A DNA stretch of 6,247 nucleotides from Bacillota bacterium (lineage in GTDB: Bacteria; Bacillota_E; Sulfobacillia; Sulfobacillales; Sulfobacillaceae), in contig JAKAAL010000271.1 in the NCBI GenBank assembly GCA_021802375.1, positions 1 to 6,247 on the forward strand, read 5' to 3'. This document shows, one piece after another, positions 1-4,732 of the stretch; position 1 is the first letter of the stretch; each line of letters starts with the position of its first letter. The notes beneath the pieces were generated by a model. That model was given only the letters and a program-made list of their open reading frames with translations. It searched no databases and was not told the origin of the DNA. A program made the translations under genes and the position numbers.

Positions 1-261
1 ACGGTAGGCAAAAAGATTGGTGACCACTAACGTGCCAAAGCCCCACGCCTGGGCATAATGCTGACAACGGGTGACAGTCGGATCGCTCTGAGTAGCATCG
101 GCGGTACTGGGATTGAGCATCAGAAAGGTGAGGGCGGGTTGGGTCGGATCCCAGCGCCGGGCCCACCAATAGCGATAGCGCCCCGAGGCATCAAAGATCG
201 CCCGGGGCCACTCTGGATCCTCAGGCCACGGAAAGGTCAGTTGCAGGGAATCGGGTCTCAT
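1..261 (-). pseudogene. DUF1643 family protein, N-terminal half (cut at inverted repeat / window edge)
   Basis: Read on the minus strand from the ATG at 261-259, this frame gives 87 residues and runs off the left edge. It carries the DUF1643 signature in order: a GRYRYWWARRW strand (about residues 27-37), FLMLNPSTADAT (about 47-58), SDPTVTRC (about 60-67) and WGFGTLVVTNLFAYR (about 73-87). The family usually continues with an ATDP-like segment, a GPEND motif and a C-terminal PRHPLYL. Those parts are absent here but occur on the other strand at 2077-2389. The start overlaps the stop of the 71-codon gene upstream (ATGA), which suggests translational coupling. DUF1643 has no established biochemical role. 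Its LNPS and late HP motifs loosely recall the uracil-DNA glycosylase fold, but that is speculation. Family assignment is confident. The call as a broken gene depends on what lies left of base 1. Confidence 0.85.
2..38. repeat. Left copy of 37-bp inverted repeat
   Basis: The reverse complement of 2-38 matches 2040-2076 at 36 of 37 positions. The single mismatch is at 30 (a here, giving T in the complement, against g at 2048). The longest exact block is 28 bp (2-29 against 2049-2076) and includes GGTCACCAATCTTTTTGCC on the reverse strand. Both copies lie on the codons for GT(L/V)VVTNLFAYR of DUF1643. Similarity stops at base 1 (a, where the other copy would give t), so the repeat ends within one base of the window edge. 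Confidence 0.95.
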
Positions 262-473
262 CGGGGCCGGACCCACCGTAAGGCCAAAGGAAAACAGTAG
301 ACCCCATAAGCCGGACCCGGTTGCTCCGGCCACTGATAACGGCGATATCCCCACAACGGAGCCGGATCGGGCGGATCTTGCATGCGGTGCCACCGGGCCC
401 GTATGTGCCAGGTTAACGCCCAATAACGGCCTCGGAGAAGGACGACCGTGCCGGGCAGGGATGAGAACGACAA
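258..473 (-). CDS. Small hypothetical protein (71 aa), TTG start, coupled to DUF1643
   Basis: I do not recognise this family. Translation begins at TTG (473-471), 7 nt after a near-perfect AAGGAGGT on the minus strand. The TGA stop (260-258) overlaps the ATG of the DUF1643 frame as ATGA. The protein is rich in Trp, Tyr, Arg and Pro: RGRYW near residue 15, WHIRARWH near 22-29, a PDPAPLWGYRRYQWPEQPGP stretch in the middle, and a basic end (RWVRPR). No signal peptide or clear membrane helix is visible. The strong ribosome site, the overlapping stop and start, and protein-like composition support a real gene. It is the only intact complete gene in the left segment. The alternative is that the DUF1643 frame, which is open upstream to 759, is used instead; that reading gives a low-complexity product and is less likely. 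Confidence 0.6.
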   Translation of the reverse strand: MSFSSLPGTVVLLRGRYWALTWHIRARWHRMQDPPDPAPLWGYRRYQWPEQPGPAYGVYCFPLALRWVRPR

Positions 474-480
474 GATAATG

Positions 481-488
481 ACCTCCTT
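481..488 (-). promoter_or_regulatory. Shine-Dalgarno AAGGAGGT fixing a TTG start
   Basis: On the minus strand AAGGAGGT is followed by CATTATC (7 nt) and then TTG at 473-471. No ATG or GTG in this frame lies at usable spacing, so this site decides the TTG start of the 71-codon gene. Confidence 0.7.
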
Positions 489-551
489 CTAATGAGCTGA
501 TGAAAAGAATAGGAGACAGGGAAAAGAGATAGTAAAAAACACCATGACTGG

Positions 552-1085
552 TCAATGCTGGCGCAAGAACCAGGCGGATGGACTCAACGCACATGATGTC
601 CGTATACGAGGGGCATGGTGGCGAGCACGAAGCTTTGGGGCCGGGACTTCCCATCGTCCTGGGGGCAGCCCGTCCGGCACCTGCCAGAACGGTCCTGCAA
701 ACCCGGCGGATTCTGTCGCCGTCCAGAGACCCCACGGAGCCCAAAGGATGGGCATGGAATCATCGCCGGCCGATCGGAACGGCATCGAGCCCCTGTCGCG
801 AAAATCCGGCAAACAGGAAAATTGGTCGACTAAAGGCTGATGCAAGACGCCGTTAGACAGGCTCCAGGCCAAATACGATCAGGTCAAATAAGAGCTTCCG
901 GCCCAGGCGATTAACGGGCGGCGAAACCGGCGTAATTGTGGTTGATACGCTTGCAAGACGGGCAAGGCCCGAGCAAACAGATCGGCAAAGCCGGCATACG
1001 TCGGGGGACGGTCAAAGACGTAAGTCCAAAGAAACTGTGACGGGGGTGGCGGAGTGATTGGCCAACAAGCGCGAAGAGCGGACAT
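552..1085 (-). pseudogene. Interrupted hypothetical gene (68 aa + TGA + about 109 aa in the same frame)
   Basis: The family is not recognised. An ATG at 1085-1083 follows GAGGAGG with 7-nt spacing, a very good start. The first 68 codons give a Pro- and aromatic-rich N-terminus (ITPPPPSQFLWTYVFDRPP) and a likely amphipathic helix (FADLFARALPVLQAYQPQLRRFRRPL), then meet TGA at 881-879. The same frame stays open for another 109 codons to the TGA at 554-552. That part is Trp-rich (LWAPWGLWTATE, GPFWQVPDG, PPGRWEVP) and reads like protein. The simplest reading is one gene of about 177 residues with a single nonsense mutation, possibly from TGG or CGA. The alternative is a genuine 68-residue gene (1085-879) followed by chance open frame. 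The start is well supported; the extension past TGA is an inference from composition only. Confidence 0.5.
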
Positions 1086-1092
1086 GGCTGAG

Positions 1093-1099
1093 CCTCCTC
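1093..1099 (-). promoter_or_regulatory. Shine-Dalgarno GAGGAGG
   Basis: The minus strand reads GAGGAGG, then CTCAGCC (7 nt), then the ATG at 1085. It is the best evidence that this stretch is translated on the minus strand rather than in the overlapping minus-strand frame at 1255-911. Confidence 0.7.
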
Positions 1100-1258
1100 A
1101 GAATAGGACCGGGTTAACGGAACAGCAAGGAAACCAGAAGGTTTATCGTCTATGCATTCGAATTGGGAATCAGGCCCGTAGGCCCGCCTCGGGTTGGGCT
1201 GTAGTGCGACAGTGCGCAACGCGAGGCGCATCCACGGACATGGAGAGTCTGACACAGA
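1100..1258. other. Intergenic stretch without a recognisable feature
   Basis: Between the broken gene ending at 1259 and the ribosome site at 1093 I see no convincing coding frame. An open frame on the minus strand (1255-911) has no ribosome site, and its composition is that of a shadow of the 1085-879 gene. No clear terminator hairpin with a T tract or strong promoter pair was found on either strand. Confidence 0.4.
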
Positions 1259-1561
1259 TTATGGCTGCTTAGCAGTGAGATAATCCTCCCATTGATCCTG
1301 GGTGGTACCCGCTAAAGACGGAGCCCATAACAAAATCGTATCCAAACCGCGGTATGTTCACCGGGACGTCGAGCCCACACTCGCATCCGGCCCGTAACGG
1401 AGGATGTTGCTGATAGCGCCCAGACAGCTTGGACGTATTGATCGGGAGGAACGGTTAAGCGACTAAACACGCGCAGACCCGGCCTCGGACGCATCCAGCG
1501 TGAGCACCGGAATAAACGTCAGAGCGCCATCTTGATGGGAGTTGGCTTTTTTGCATTGCAT
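1259..1561 (-). pseudogene. Hypothetical gene with two compensating frameshifts (about 100 codons)
   Basis: The family is not recognised. From ATG at 1561-1559 the frame gives MQCKKANSHQDG, ALTFIPVLTLDASEAGSARV and then TAG (1465-1463). The neighbouring frame carries on smoothly as VFSRLTVPPDQYVQAVWA and later RMRVWARRPGEHTAVW. The original frame, after a TGA at 1360-1358, then resumes as DTILLWAPSLAGTTQDQWED and YLTAKQP with TAA at 1261-1259. Start and stop are in the same frame (303 nt), so one +1 and one -1 lesion compensate. The first switch falls near 1465-1470 and the second near 1340-1350. No good Shine-Dalgarno precedes the ATG. The -35 box of the opposite-strand small RNA lies exactly over this start codon. 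Composition alone supports this reconstruction; sequencing errors would give the same picture. Confidence 0.5.
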
Positions 1562-1585
1562 TAAGCACACATTTTGAAGTATACT
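1556..1585 (+). promoter_or_regulatory. Sigma-A-type promoter for an antisense small RNA
   Basis: TTGCAT (1556-1561), an 18-nt spacer, then TATACT (1580-1585) is a close match to the housekeeping consensus. It points right on the plus strand, against the genes around it. The -10 box lies in the perfect palindrome AGTATACT, so a weaker minus-strand -10 exists at the same place. No plus-strand gene follows; a terminator does, at 1684-1712. Confidence 0.6.
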
Positions 1586-1591
1586 ATGGAT

Positions 1592-1712
1592 GCGACGGAA
1601 GTGTTCTTGGCGCGGACACTGAGACTGTAGGAGTGTGCATACGATTAACTTCTAACAGTGTGGGCCTGCGCGGGGGTGGCGTTGGGGCTGAGGCTTCACG
1701 CCCCCTTTTTTT
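1592..1712 (+). ncRNA. Putative antisense small RNA (about 120 nt)
   Basis: A good plus-strand promoter ends at 1585 and a strong intrinsic terminator ends at 1712, with no plausible plus-strand coding frame between them. The transcript would start near 1592. It could fold into a 5' hairpin (AGTGT pairing with ACACT), a second stem (ACTGT with ACAGT around 1626-1660) and the terminator stem. It is complementary to the 3' end of the frameshifted gene at 2061-1715 and to the spacer before the gene starting at 1561. This layout (a short, strongly promoted, structured RNA opposite an accessory operon) is like plasmid copy-control countertranscripts or phage antisense regulators. No family match is claimed, and its function is an inference. 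Confidence 0.45.
1684..1712 (+). terminator. Rho-independent terminator
   Basis: The stem pairs GGGGCTGA (1684-1691) with TCA (1696-1698) and GCCCC (1700-1704), with one bulged C at 1699 and a four-base loop GGCT. It is followed by C and seven T (1706-1712). It works only on the plus strand, because the minus strand has no T tract after the stem. It therefore ends the small RNA and not the minus-strand genes. Confidence 0.75.
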
Positions 1713-2039
1713 GAGCTTGCCATGATCAATTGTGCGCCGTTGATGGCTGGGGAGGCCGTCCGCGTAGGCGTCAACTATGTGGGACATGAAGCGGGTTCGA
1801 GACCGTGAGAGCGTCTCGGCCCCAATCATGACGAATGCCGCGACAGATTCAGAGAAGGATTCATCTAAAAAATGAGTCGTCGATCCATTCATCGAACGCC
1901 CCCACAAAACGTTGGAAGAGATGATCGTATTGTTGCTTCGCGTTGATAACGTCGATCCGCAGGCGATCCAGTTGGTCAAGCTGACATGCGAGATCTTCTT
2001 GGACGTTGAGGTCAAACAGTCCATCATGCGTTGTAGGAA

Positions 2040-2076
2040 TTGGCACGGTAGTGGTCACCAATCTTTTTGCCTACCG
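2040..2076. repeat. Right copy of 37-bp inverted repeat
   Basis: This is the inverted partner of 2-38 (36 of 37 identical, mismatch at 2048). It encodes the GTVVVTNLFAYR part of the DUF1643 C-terminal half. Upstream of 2040 nucleotide similarity to the other copy falls away quickly, which places the junction in or next to this block. Confidence 0.95.
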
Positions 2077-2389
2077 ATCCACCGATCCCCGGGCTCTGAC
2101 TGGCTGTCCGGATCCGGTGGGTCCGGAGAATGACGCCTGGATTCTAAGGGCTGTCCGTCAAACACAACACACGGTCTGCGCGTGGGGCGTGCATGGTGCA
2201 TTACAGGATCGGCAAACCGTCGTGTTACGACTGCTCCGTCCCTTTGCCGACCGGCTGTGGATGTTACGCTTGTCCCAGGGCGGATTTCCCCGGCATCCCT
2301 TGTATTTGCTCCGGACTCTGCAGCCGCAACCGTTAGTTCTTCCTGATCCGGAATGCCCCCGGCTCCCGCCGGGCGAAAGAAAAATTTGA
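2042..2389 (+). pseudogene. DUF1643 family protein, C-terminal half
   Basis: This 115-codon stretch encodes the missing second half of DUF1643. It begins in GTVVVTNLFAYR and continues with STDPRALTG, DPVGPENDAWI (about residues 22-32), VCAWGVHGAL (the family's AWG-hG motif), and GGFPRHPLYL near the end. It then has a short Pro-rich tail and a TGA at 2387-2389. The N-terminal LNPSTAD region is absent upstream. The only in-frame start before it is a TTG at 2006 without a good ribosome site, in sequence unrelated to the family. Joined to the complement of 261-1 after the shared NLFAYR, it makes a continuous frame of about 190 residues, a normal length for the family. The stop lies 35 nt before the next gene, which fits membership of the same transcript. 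Confidence 0.85.
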
Positions 2390-2424
2390 TTAATGTTCTT
2401 ACTTGATGAAAGGAGACGATAAAC

Positions 2425-3108
2425 ATGTCCGATGCCCTGATTTCTTGGGAAAATGCTACCCATCGCTTGCAAATTCTTCCCGATAACGATCCGGTAAATC
2501 CCCGCGACGATGATAATTTGTGGACTCTTATTGCTTGGCATTCTCGGTATGCTTTAGGCGATGTCGCAGTGCAACGCGCGCAATTTCCGCATCCGGATAC
2601 GTTTTTAGCGGATCTCTATGCGTATGTGACAGATACCGCCGTGCCTACAGATGCCAAGGGCGATCCCCTGATCGATCTTGCACAATGGGCTGCTAACACG
2701 GTTGCACTGCGCCGGCTGTATCTCTATGATCATACCATCCTGGACTTATCATCGGCCCCGTTTGCCGGTCGTGCGCCGCATGCCGCATGGGACAGCGGGC
2801 CTGTCGGCTATGCTTTTGTCACCCGGGCCTGTATTGCCCAAGAATACGGAGACCATGCCGACGCAATCCGTCAGGCAGAACAGCTTTTAGATGCCGAGTT
2901 ACGCGTTTACACCGATTATCTCAATGGCCGCGTGTATGGCTATCTTTACCAACGCAAAAGTCTGTGTGATCACGGTGCTATCCACTTCACCACAGACAAC
3001 GAGTGCTGGGGTTTTTACGGGGAAGATTATCGCCACAACGGCATGTCCGATTACTGGACTCCTGCCATGCAAGCTCTGGCCCAAGATCCGCATCAAACGA
3101 TCGGTTAA
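2425..3108 (+). CDS. Conserved phage-type hypothetical protein (227 aa)
   Basis: The ATG follows AAAGGAGACGATAAAC, a good ribosome site with about 9-nt spacing. The protein resembles, from memory, a family common in Firmicutes phages and mobile elements. Shared blocks are NDPVNPRDDDNLWTLIAWHS (residues 21-40) then RYALGD; LRRLYLYDHTILDLSSAPF (96-113); WDSGPVGYAFVTRACIAQEY (122-141); an acidic-basic helix (142-160); YTDYLNGRVYGYLY (162-175); and CWGFYGEDY (194-202). No function is established for this family as far as I know, and no catalytic site can be named. There is no signal peptide or membrane segment, so it is probably cytoplasmic. It is intact and has no frame lesions, unlike its leftward neighbours. 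It follows DUF1643 by 35 nt and precedes a decayed methylase. Being a real gene is near certain; the family link is from recalled motifs. Confidence 0.88.
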   Translation: MSDALISWENATHRLQILPDNDPVNPRDDDNLWTLIAWHSRYALGDVAVQRAQFPHPDTFLADLYAYVTDTAVPTDAKGDPLIDLAQWAANTVALRRLYLYDHTILDLSSAPFAGRAPHAAWDSGPVGYAFVTRACIAQEYGDHADAIRQAEQLLDAELRVYTDYLNGRVYGYLYQRKSLCDHGAIHFTTDNECWGFYGEDYRHNGMSDYWTPAMQALAQDPHQTIG

Positions 3109-3368
3109 CGCGCGTATCTTAGAGGTCAATGGGCATTCTGGGAAGGCGTACCACTATTATGGTCCGGTCCCATAAACCCTCCCGCTGACCTGGAGCCTGG
3201 CTTGTCCTCATTCTGATTTGCGGAACAGGTTTGATCGCTATTACCCAGTGTAAAACCTGCTTTCCGCCCCCGCTCCCCAATCCGTAATTCAGCAGACAAC
3301 TTTTCGAAATGACCTGAGTGATATACTGGACACATCACTGCACCCTGCAACAGGCCGGATATACTTGA
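3109..3368 (+). other. Non-coding / decayed stretch before the methylase remnant
   Basis: About 260 bases with no convincing gene. A plus-strand frame ends here as ILEVNGHSGKAYHYYGPVP with TAA at 3173-3175. It looks protein-like but is too short to assign. The minus-strand frame crossing this stretch (3560-3126) lies opposite the Dam coding sequence and is a shadow. This is where the N-terminal two thirds of the methylase should be; it seems to have been replaced or worn away. Confidence 0.4.
3319..3327 (+). promoter_or_regulatory. Possible extended -10 promoter
   Basis: TGATATACT matches the extended -10 form TGnTATAAT at all but one base. No good -35 lies 17 nt upstream; TTTTCG at 3301-3306 is 15 nt away. 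It could drive the genes from 3718 onward across the methylase remnant. The evidence is weak because it rests on one box. Confidence 0.3.
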
Positions 3369-3689
3369 TCCGATTTCGTGTATTGCGATCCGCCGTATAC
3401 CCCCGTATCCCCCACCGCTCACTTCACCCATTATACGGCCACGGGATTTAGCTGGGAGGATCACGTAGCTCTTGCCGCGTGGGTCCACCACATGGCTGAC
3501 CGGGGCGTGTCTGTCATGGTGTCGCATGCCGATTTCCCCGCCATTTACGACCTCTACCACGGATTATGGTGTCAAGTGGTACCGGCCCGGCGGGCCATTA
3601 ATGCTGACGCGACGCAGCGCAACGGGATGAATGAGGTGATTCTCACGACCTATCCGGTCCCAGGAGCTCAACAGCTCCCGCTTTCTTAA
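3369..3689 (+). pseudogene. Dam-type (D12 class) DNA adenine-N6 methyltransferase, C-terminal remnant
   Basis: The frame from 3369 encodes SDFVYCDPPYTPVSPTAHFT, then HYTATGFSWEDHVALAAW, GVSVMVSHADFPAIYDLYHG, and VVPARRAINADATQRNGMNE. This is the standard C-terminal third of Dam methylases. It includes the catalytic DPPY motif, the SxTAxFTxY stretch, the (L/V)SxxD strand and the RRxI segment. Dam proteins are about 260-280 residues; only about 106 remain. The N-terminal SAM-binding motif and target-recognition part are missing. A TGA at 3366-3368 blocks the frame, and 3109-3365 holds no recognisable Dam sequence. One hint upstream is TLQQAGYT just before the TGA. Without the SAM site the product cannot methylate DNA. 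The intact gene would have transferred methyl from SAM to adenine, a common way for phages to avoid restriction. Translation from GTG at 3378 is possible but has no ribosome site. Confidence 0.85.
3663..3687 (+). terminator. Weak hairpin with T-rich tail
   Basis: GGAGCT (3663-3668) pairs with AGCTCC (3673-3678) around a CAAC loop and is followed by CGCTTTCTT. It overlaps the last codons of the methylase remnant. The stem is only 6 bp and the T tract is interrupted, so termination would be partial at best. Confidence 0.3.
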
Positions 3690-3717
3690 AAGATCTCGGG
3701 GGCATCGGAGACTGTCT

Positions 3718-3783
3718 ATGGCCAAAGTAGAGACTTTCTGGTCCTATTCTTGGCAACACGAAAGGAGTAAATTTTATGGCTGA
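3718..3783 (+). CDS. Possible 21-residue leader peptide overlapping the DUF5131 start
   Basis: ATG at 3718 follows GGAG (3707-3710) with 7-nt spacing. It encodes MAKVETFWSYSWQHERSKFY plus Gly, with TGA at 3781-3783. The stop lies inside the second and third codons of the DUF5131 gene (ATGGCTGA), and the ribosome site of DUF5131 lies inside this ORF. Ribosomes ending here would be placed to restart on DUF5131, a classic coupling layout. The peptide matches nothing I know. It may be a leader peptide, the 3' end of a lost gene, or chance. Confidence 0.35.
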   Translation: MAKVETFWSYSWQHERSKFYG

Positions 3784-4732
3784 TCATAGCCGCATTGCTT
3801 GGTGCGATGCGACCTGGAATCCGGTTTCTGGCTGCTCAAAGGTATCACCAGGATGTGAGCACTGCTACGCCGAAGTCATAAGCCATCGCTTTGGCTGGAC
3901 GTCCAAAACATGGACCGCACCGCATGCTGCAGAAAACGTTCGGTGCCATCCCGAGCGATTAAAGCAGCCTTTACACTGGCGCAGACCGCGCCGCATATTT
4001 GTGAATTCGATGAGCGATCTGTTTCATGACCAAGTGCCCGACAGCTTTCTCGATCAGGTATTTGCCAGCATCGCGCCGCTATCGCGGCACACATATCAAA
4101 TTCTCACCAAACGCCCGCAGCGCATGTATGCTTATCTCACGGATCCGGCAACGCCTGACCGTATTGCAGCCCAAGCCTGGGCCTATGCGTATGGCAGTTT
4201 CCAAAATCAGTCCACGACCGAAATTTTTCGCAACCTTGCCGTAACATGGCCCTTTCGGCATGTTTGGCTGGGTGTCTCAGTCGAAGATCAACGCCGGGCG
4301 GAAGAACGAATTCCGCTCCTGCTTCAAACTCCGGCCGCCCTCCGATTCGTGTCATGCGAGCCGTTGTTGGGCACCTTAGATTTGACAGAGATCAATGGGA
4401 AAAGCGCGTTAGATCCCATCTGTTGGGGCGATTGCGCGTGTGACTCCGTGTACGGCTATGATCCGGGGTGCGTCCGACATGGCGGCGACGGACATTTAAC
4501 CCGTAAAATTGACTGGGTGATTGTCGGGGCGGAATCCGGGCCCCAGGCCCGGCCGATGGAGGAGGATTGGGTTCGATCCCTACGCGATCAGTGTATCGCA
4601 GCCGCTGTGCCGTTTTTCTTCAAGCAGCGGGTCGACACAGCCGGCCACAAAGATCAACAGCCAGTGCTGGATGGACACATTTGGAAAAACTATCCGGCTG
4701 CAAAATTAAACCCCCTAAGAAGAGAACGATGA
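3776..4732 (+). CDS. DUF5131 family (phage Gp37/Gp68) three-cysteine protein (318 aa)
   Basis: ATG at 3776 follows AAAGGAG with 8-nt spacing. The N-terminus has the family hallmark IAWCDATWNPVSGCSKVSPG then CEHCYA. The three-cysteine cluster is C20-x6-C27-x2-C30, which recalls the iron-sulfur motif of radical SAM enzymes; the relation is plausible but unproven. Further family blocks are RRIFVNSMSDLFHDQVP (72-88), YQILTKRPQRM (107-117), VWLGVSVEDQRRAEERIPLL (163-182), RFVSCEPLLGTLDL (190-203), WVIVGAESGPQARPM (247-261) and PFFFKQ (279-284). Length is normal, slightly above average, because of a Cys-rich insert at 205-243. The family is frequent in phages and mobile elements and sometimes pairs with the partner protein TcmP, which is not seen here. 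The catalysed reaction is not established. The gene is intact. Its end overlaps the next reading frame by ATGA. Family assignment is very confident; an Fe-S cluster is inferred. Confidence 0.95.
   Translation: MADHSRIAWCDATWNPVSGCSKVSPGCEHCYAEVISHRFGWTSKTWTAPHAAENVRCHPERLKQPLHWRRPRRIFVNSMSDLFHDQVPDSFLDQVFASIAPLSRHTYQILTKRPQRMYAYLTDPATPDRIAAQAWAYAYGSFQNQSTTEIFRNLAVTWPFRHVWLGVSVEDQRRAEERIPLLLQTPAALRFVSCEPLLGTLDLTEINGKSALDPICWGDCACDSVYGYDPGCVRHGGDGHLTRKIDWVIVGAESGPQARPMEEDWVRSLRDQCIAAAVPFFFKQRVDTAGHKDQQPVLDGHIWKNYPAAKLNPLRRER

Larger units (their letters stand above)
1584..2061 (-). pseudogene. Hypothetical gene with frameshift at a T6 run, 5' end at the inverted repeat
   Basis: The family is not recognised. 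The first part (2061-1861, first usable codon TTG at 2061 or GTG at 2058) gives a charged, likely helical protein: DLACQLDQLDRLRIDV, NAKQQYDHLFQRFVGAF, DEWIDDSFFR and stop. A run of six T on the minus strand (plus 1867-1872) lies just before the stop. Dropping one T continues the protein in the neighbouring frame as SFLDESFSESVAAFVMIG, AETLSRSRTRFMSHIVDAYA, SHQRRTIDHGKLKKRG. Coding character fades near 1715, though the frame stays open to 1584. There is no Shine-Dalgarno, and the 5' end lies in the inverted repeat, directly after an in-frame TAG within it. The natural start may therefore have been removed by the rearrangement. Short 66-residue protein or longer frameshifted gene: I favour the latter. 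Confidence 0.5.

Noticed and set aside
1..759. The DUF1643 frame is open on the minus strand far upstream of its ATG, to a TGA at 760-762
   Set aside because: The upstream part is Ser/Gly/Pro-rich and lacks protein character. A strongly supported gene in another frame (473-258) occupies it, and the family motifs begin only after the ATG at 261.
544..856. Plus-strand open frames at 544-840 and 578-856
   Set aside because: No ribosome site, Arg/Pro/Gly-rich mixed composition, and opposite the more convincing minus-strand Trp-rich frame.
911..1255. 114-codon minus-strand frame
   Set aside because: No ribosome site. It overlaps in another frame the 1085-879 gene, which has GAGGAGG and an ATG.
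2..2076. Terminal inverted repeats of an insertion sequence or transposon
   Set aside because: The repeats encode a conserved protein motif of DUF1643, no transposase lies between them, and no target-site duplication can be seen (the left flank is outside the window).
2006..2389. A genuine short protein starting at TTG 2006 and containing the DUF1643 C-terminal half
   Set aside because: No good ribosome site before this TTG, and the first residues are unrelated to the family. The stretch is better explained as one half of a rearranged gene.
2055..2541. Minus-strand frames of 123 and 127 codons
   Set aside because: Opposite DUF1643 and the start of the 2425 gene; the composition is that of reverse-frame shadows.
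3126..3560. 144-codon minus-strand frame
   Set aside because: Its first half is the reverse of the Dam remnant, and there is no ribosome site.
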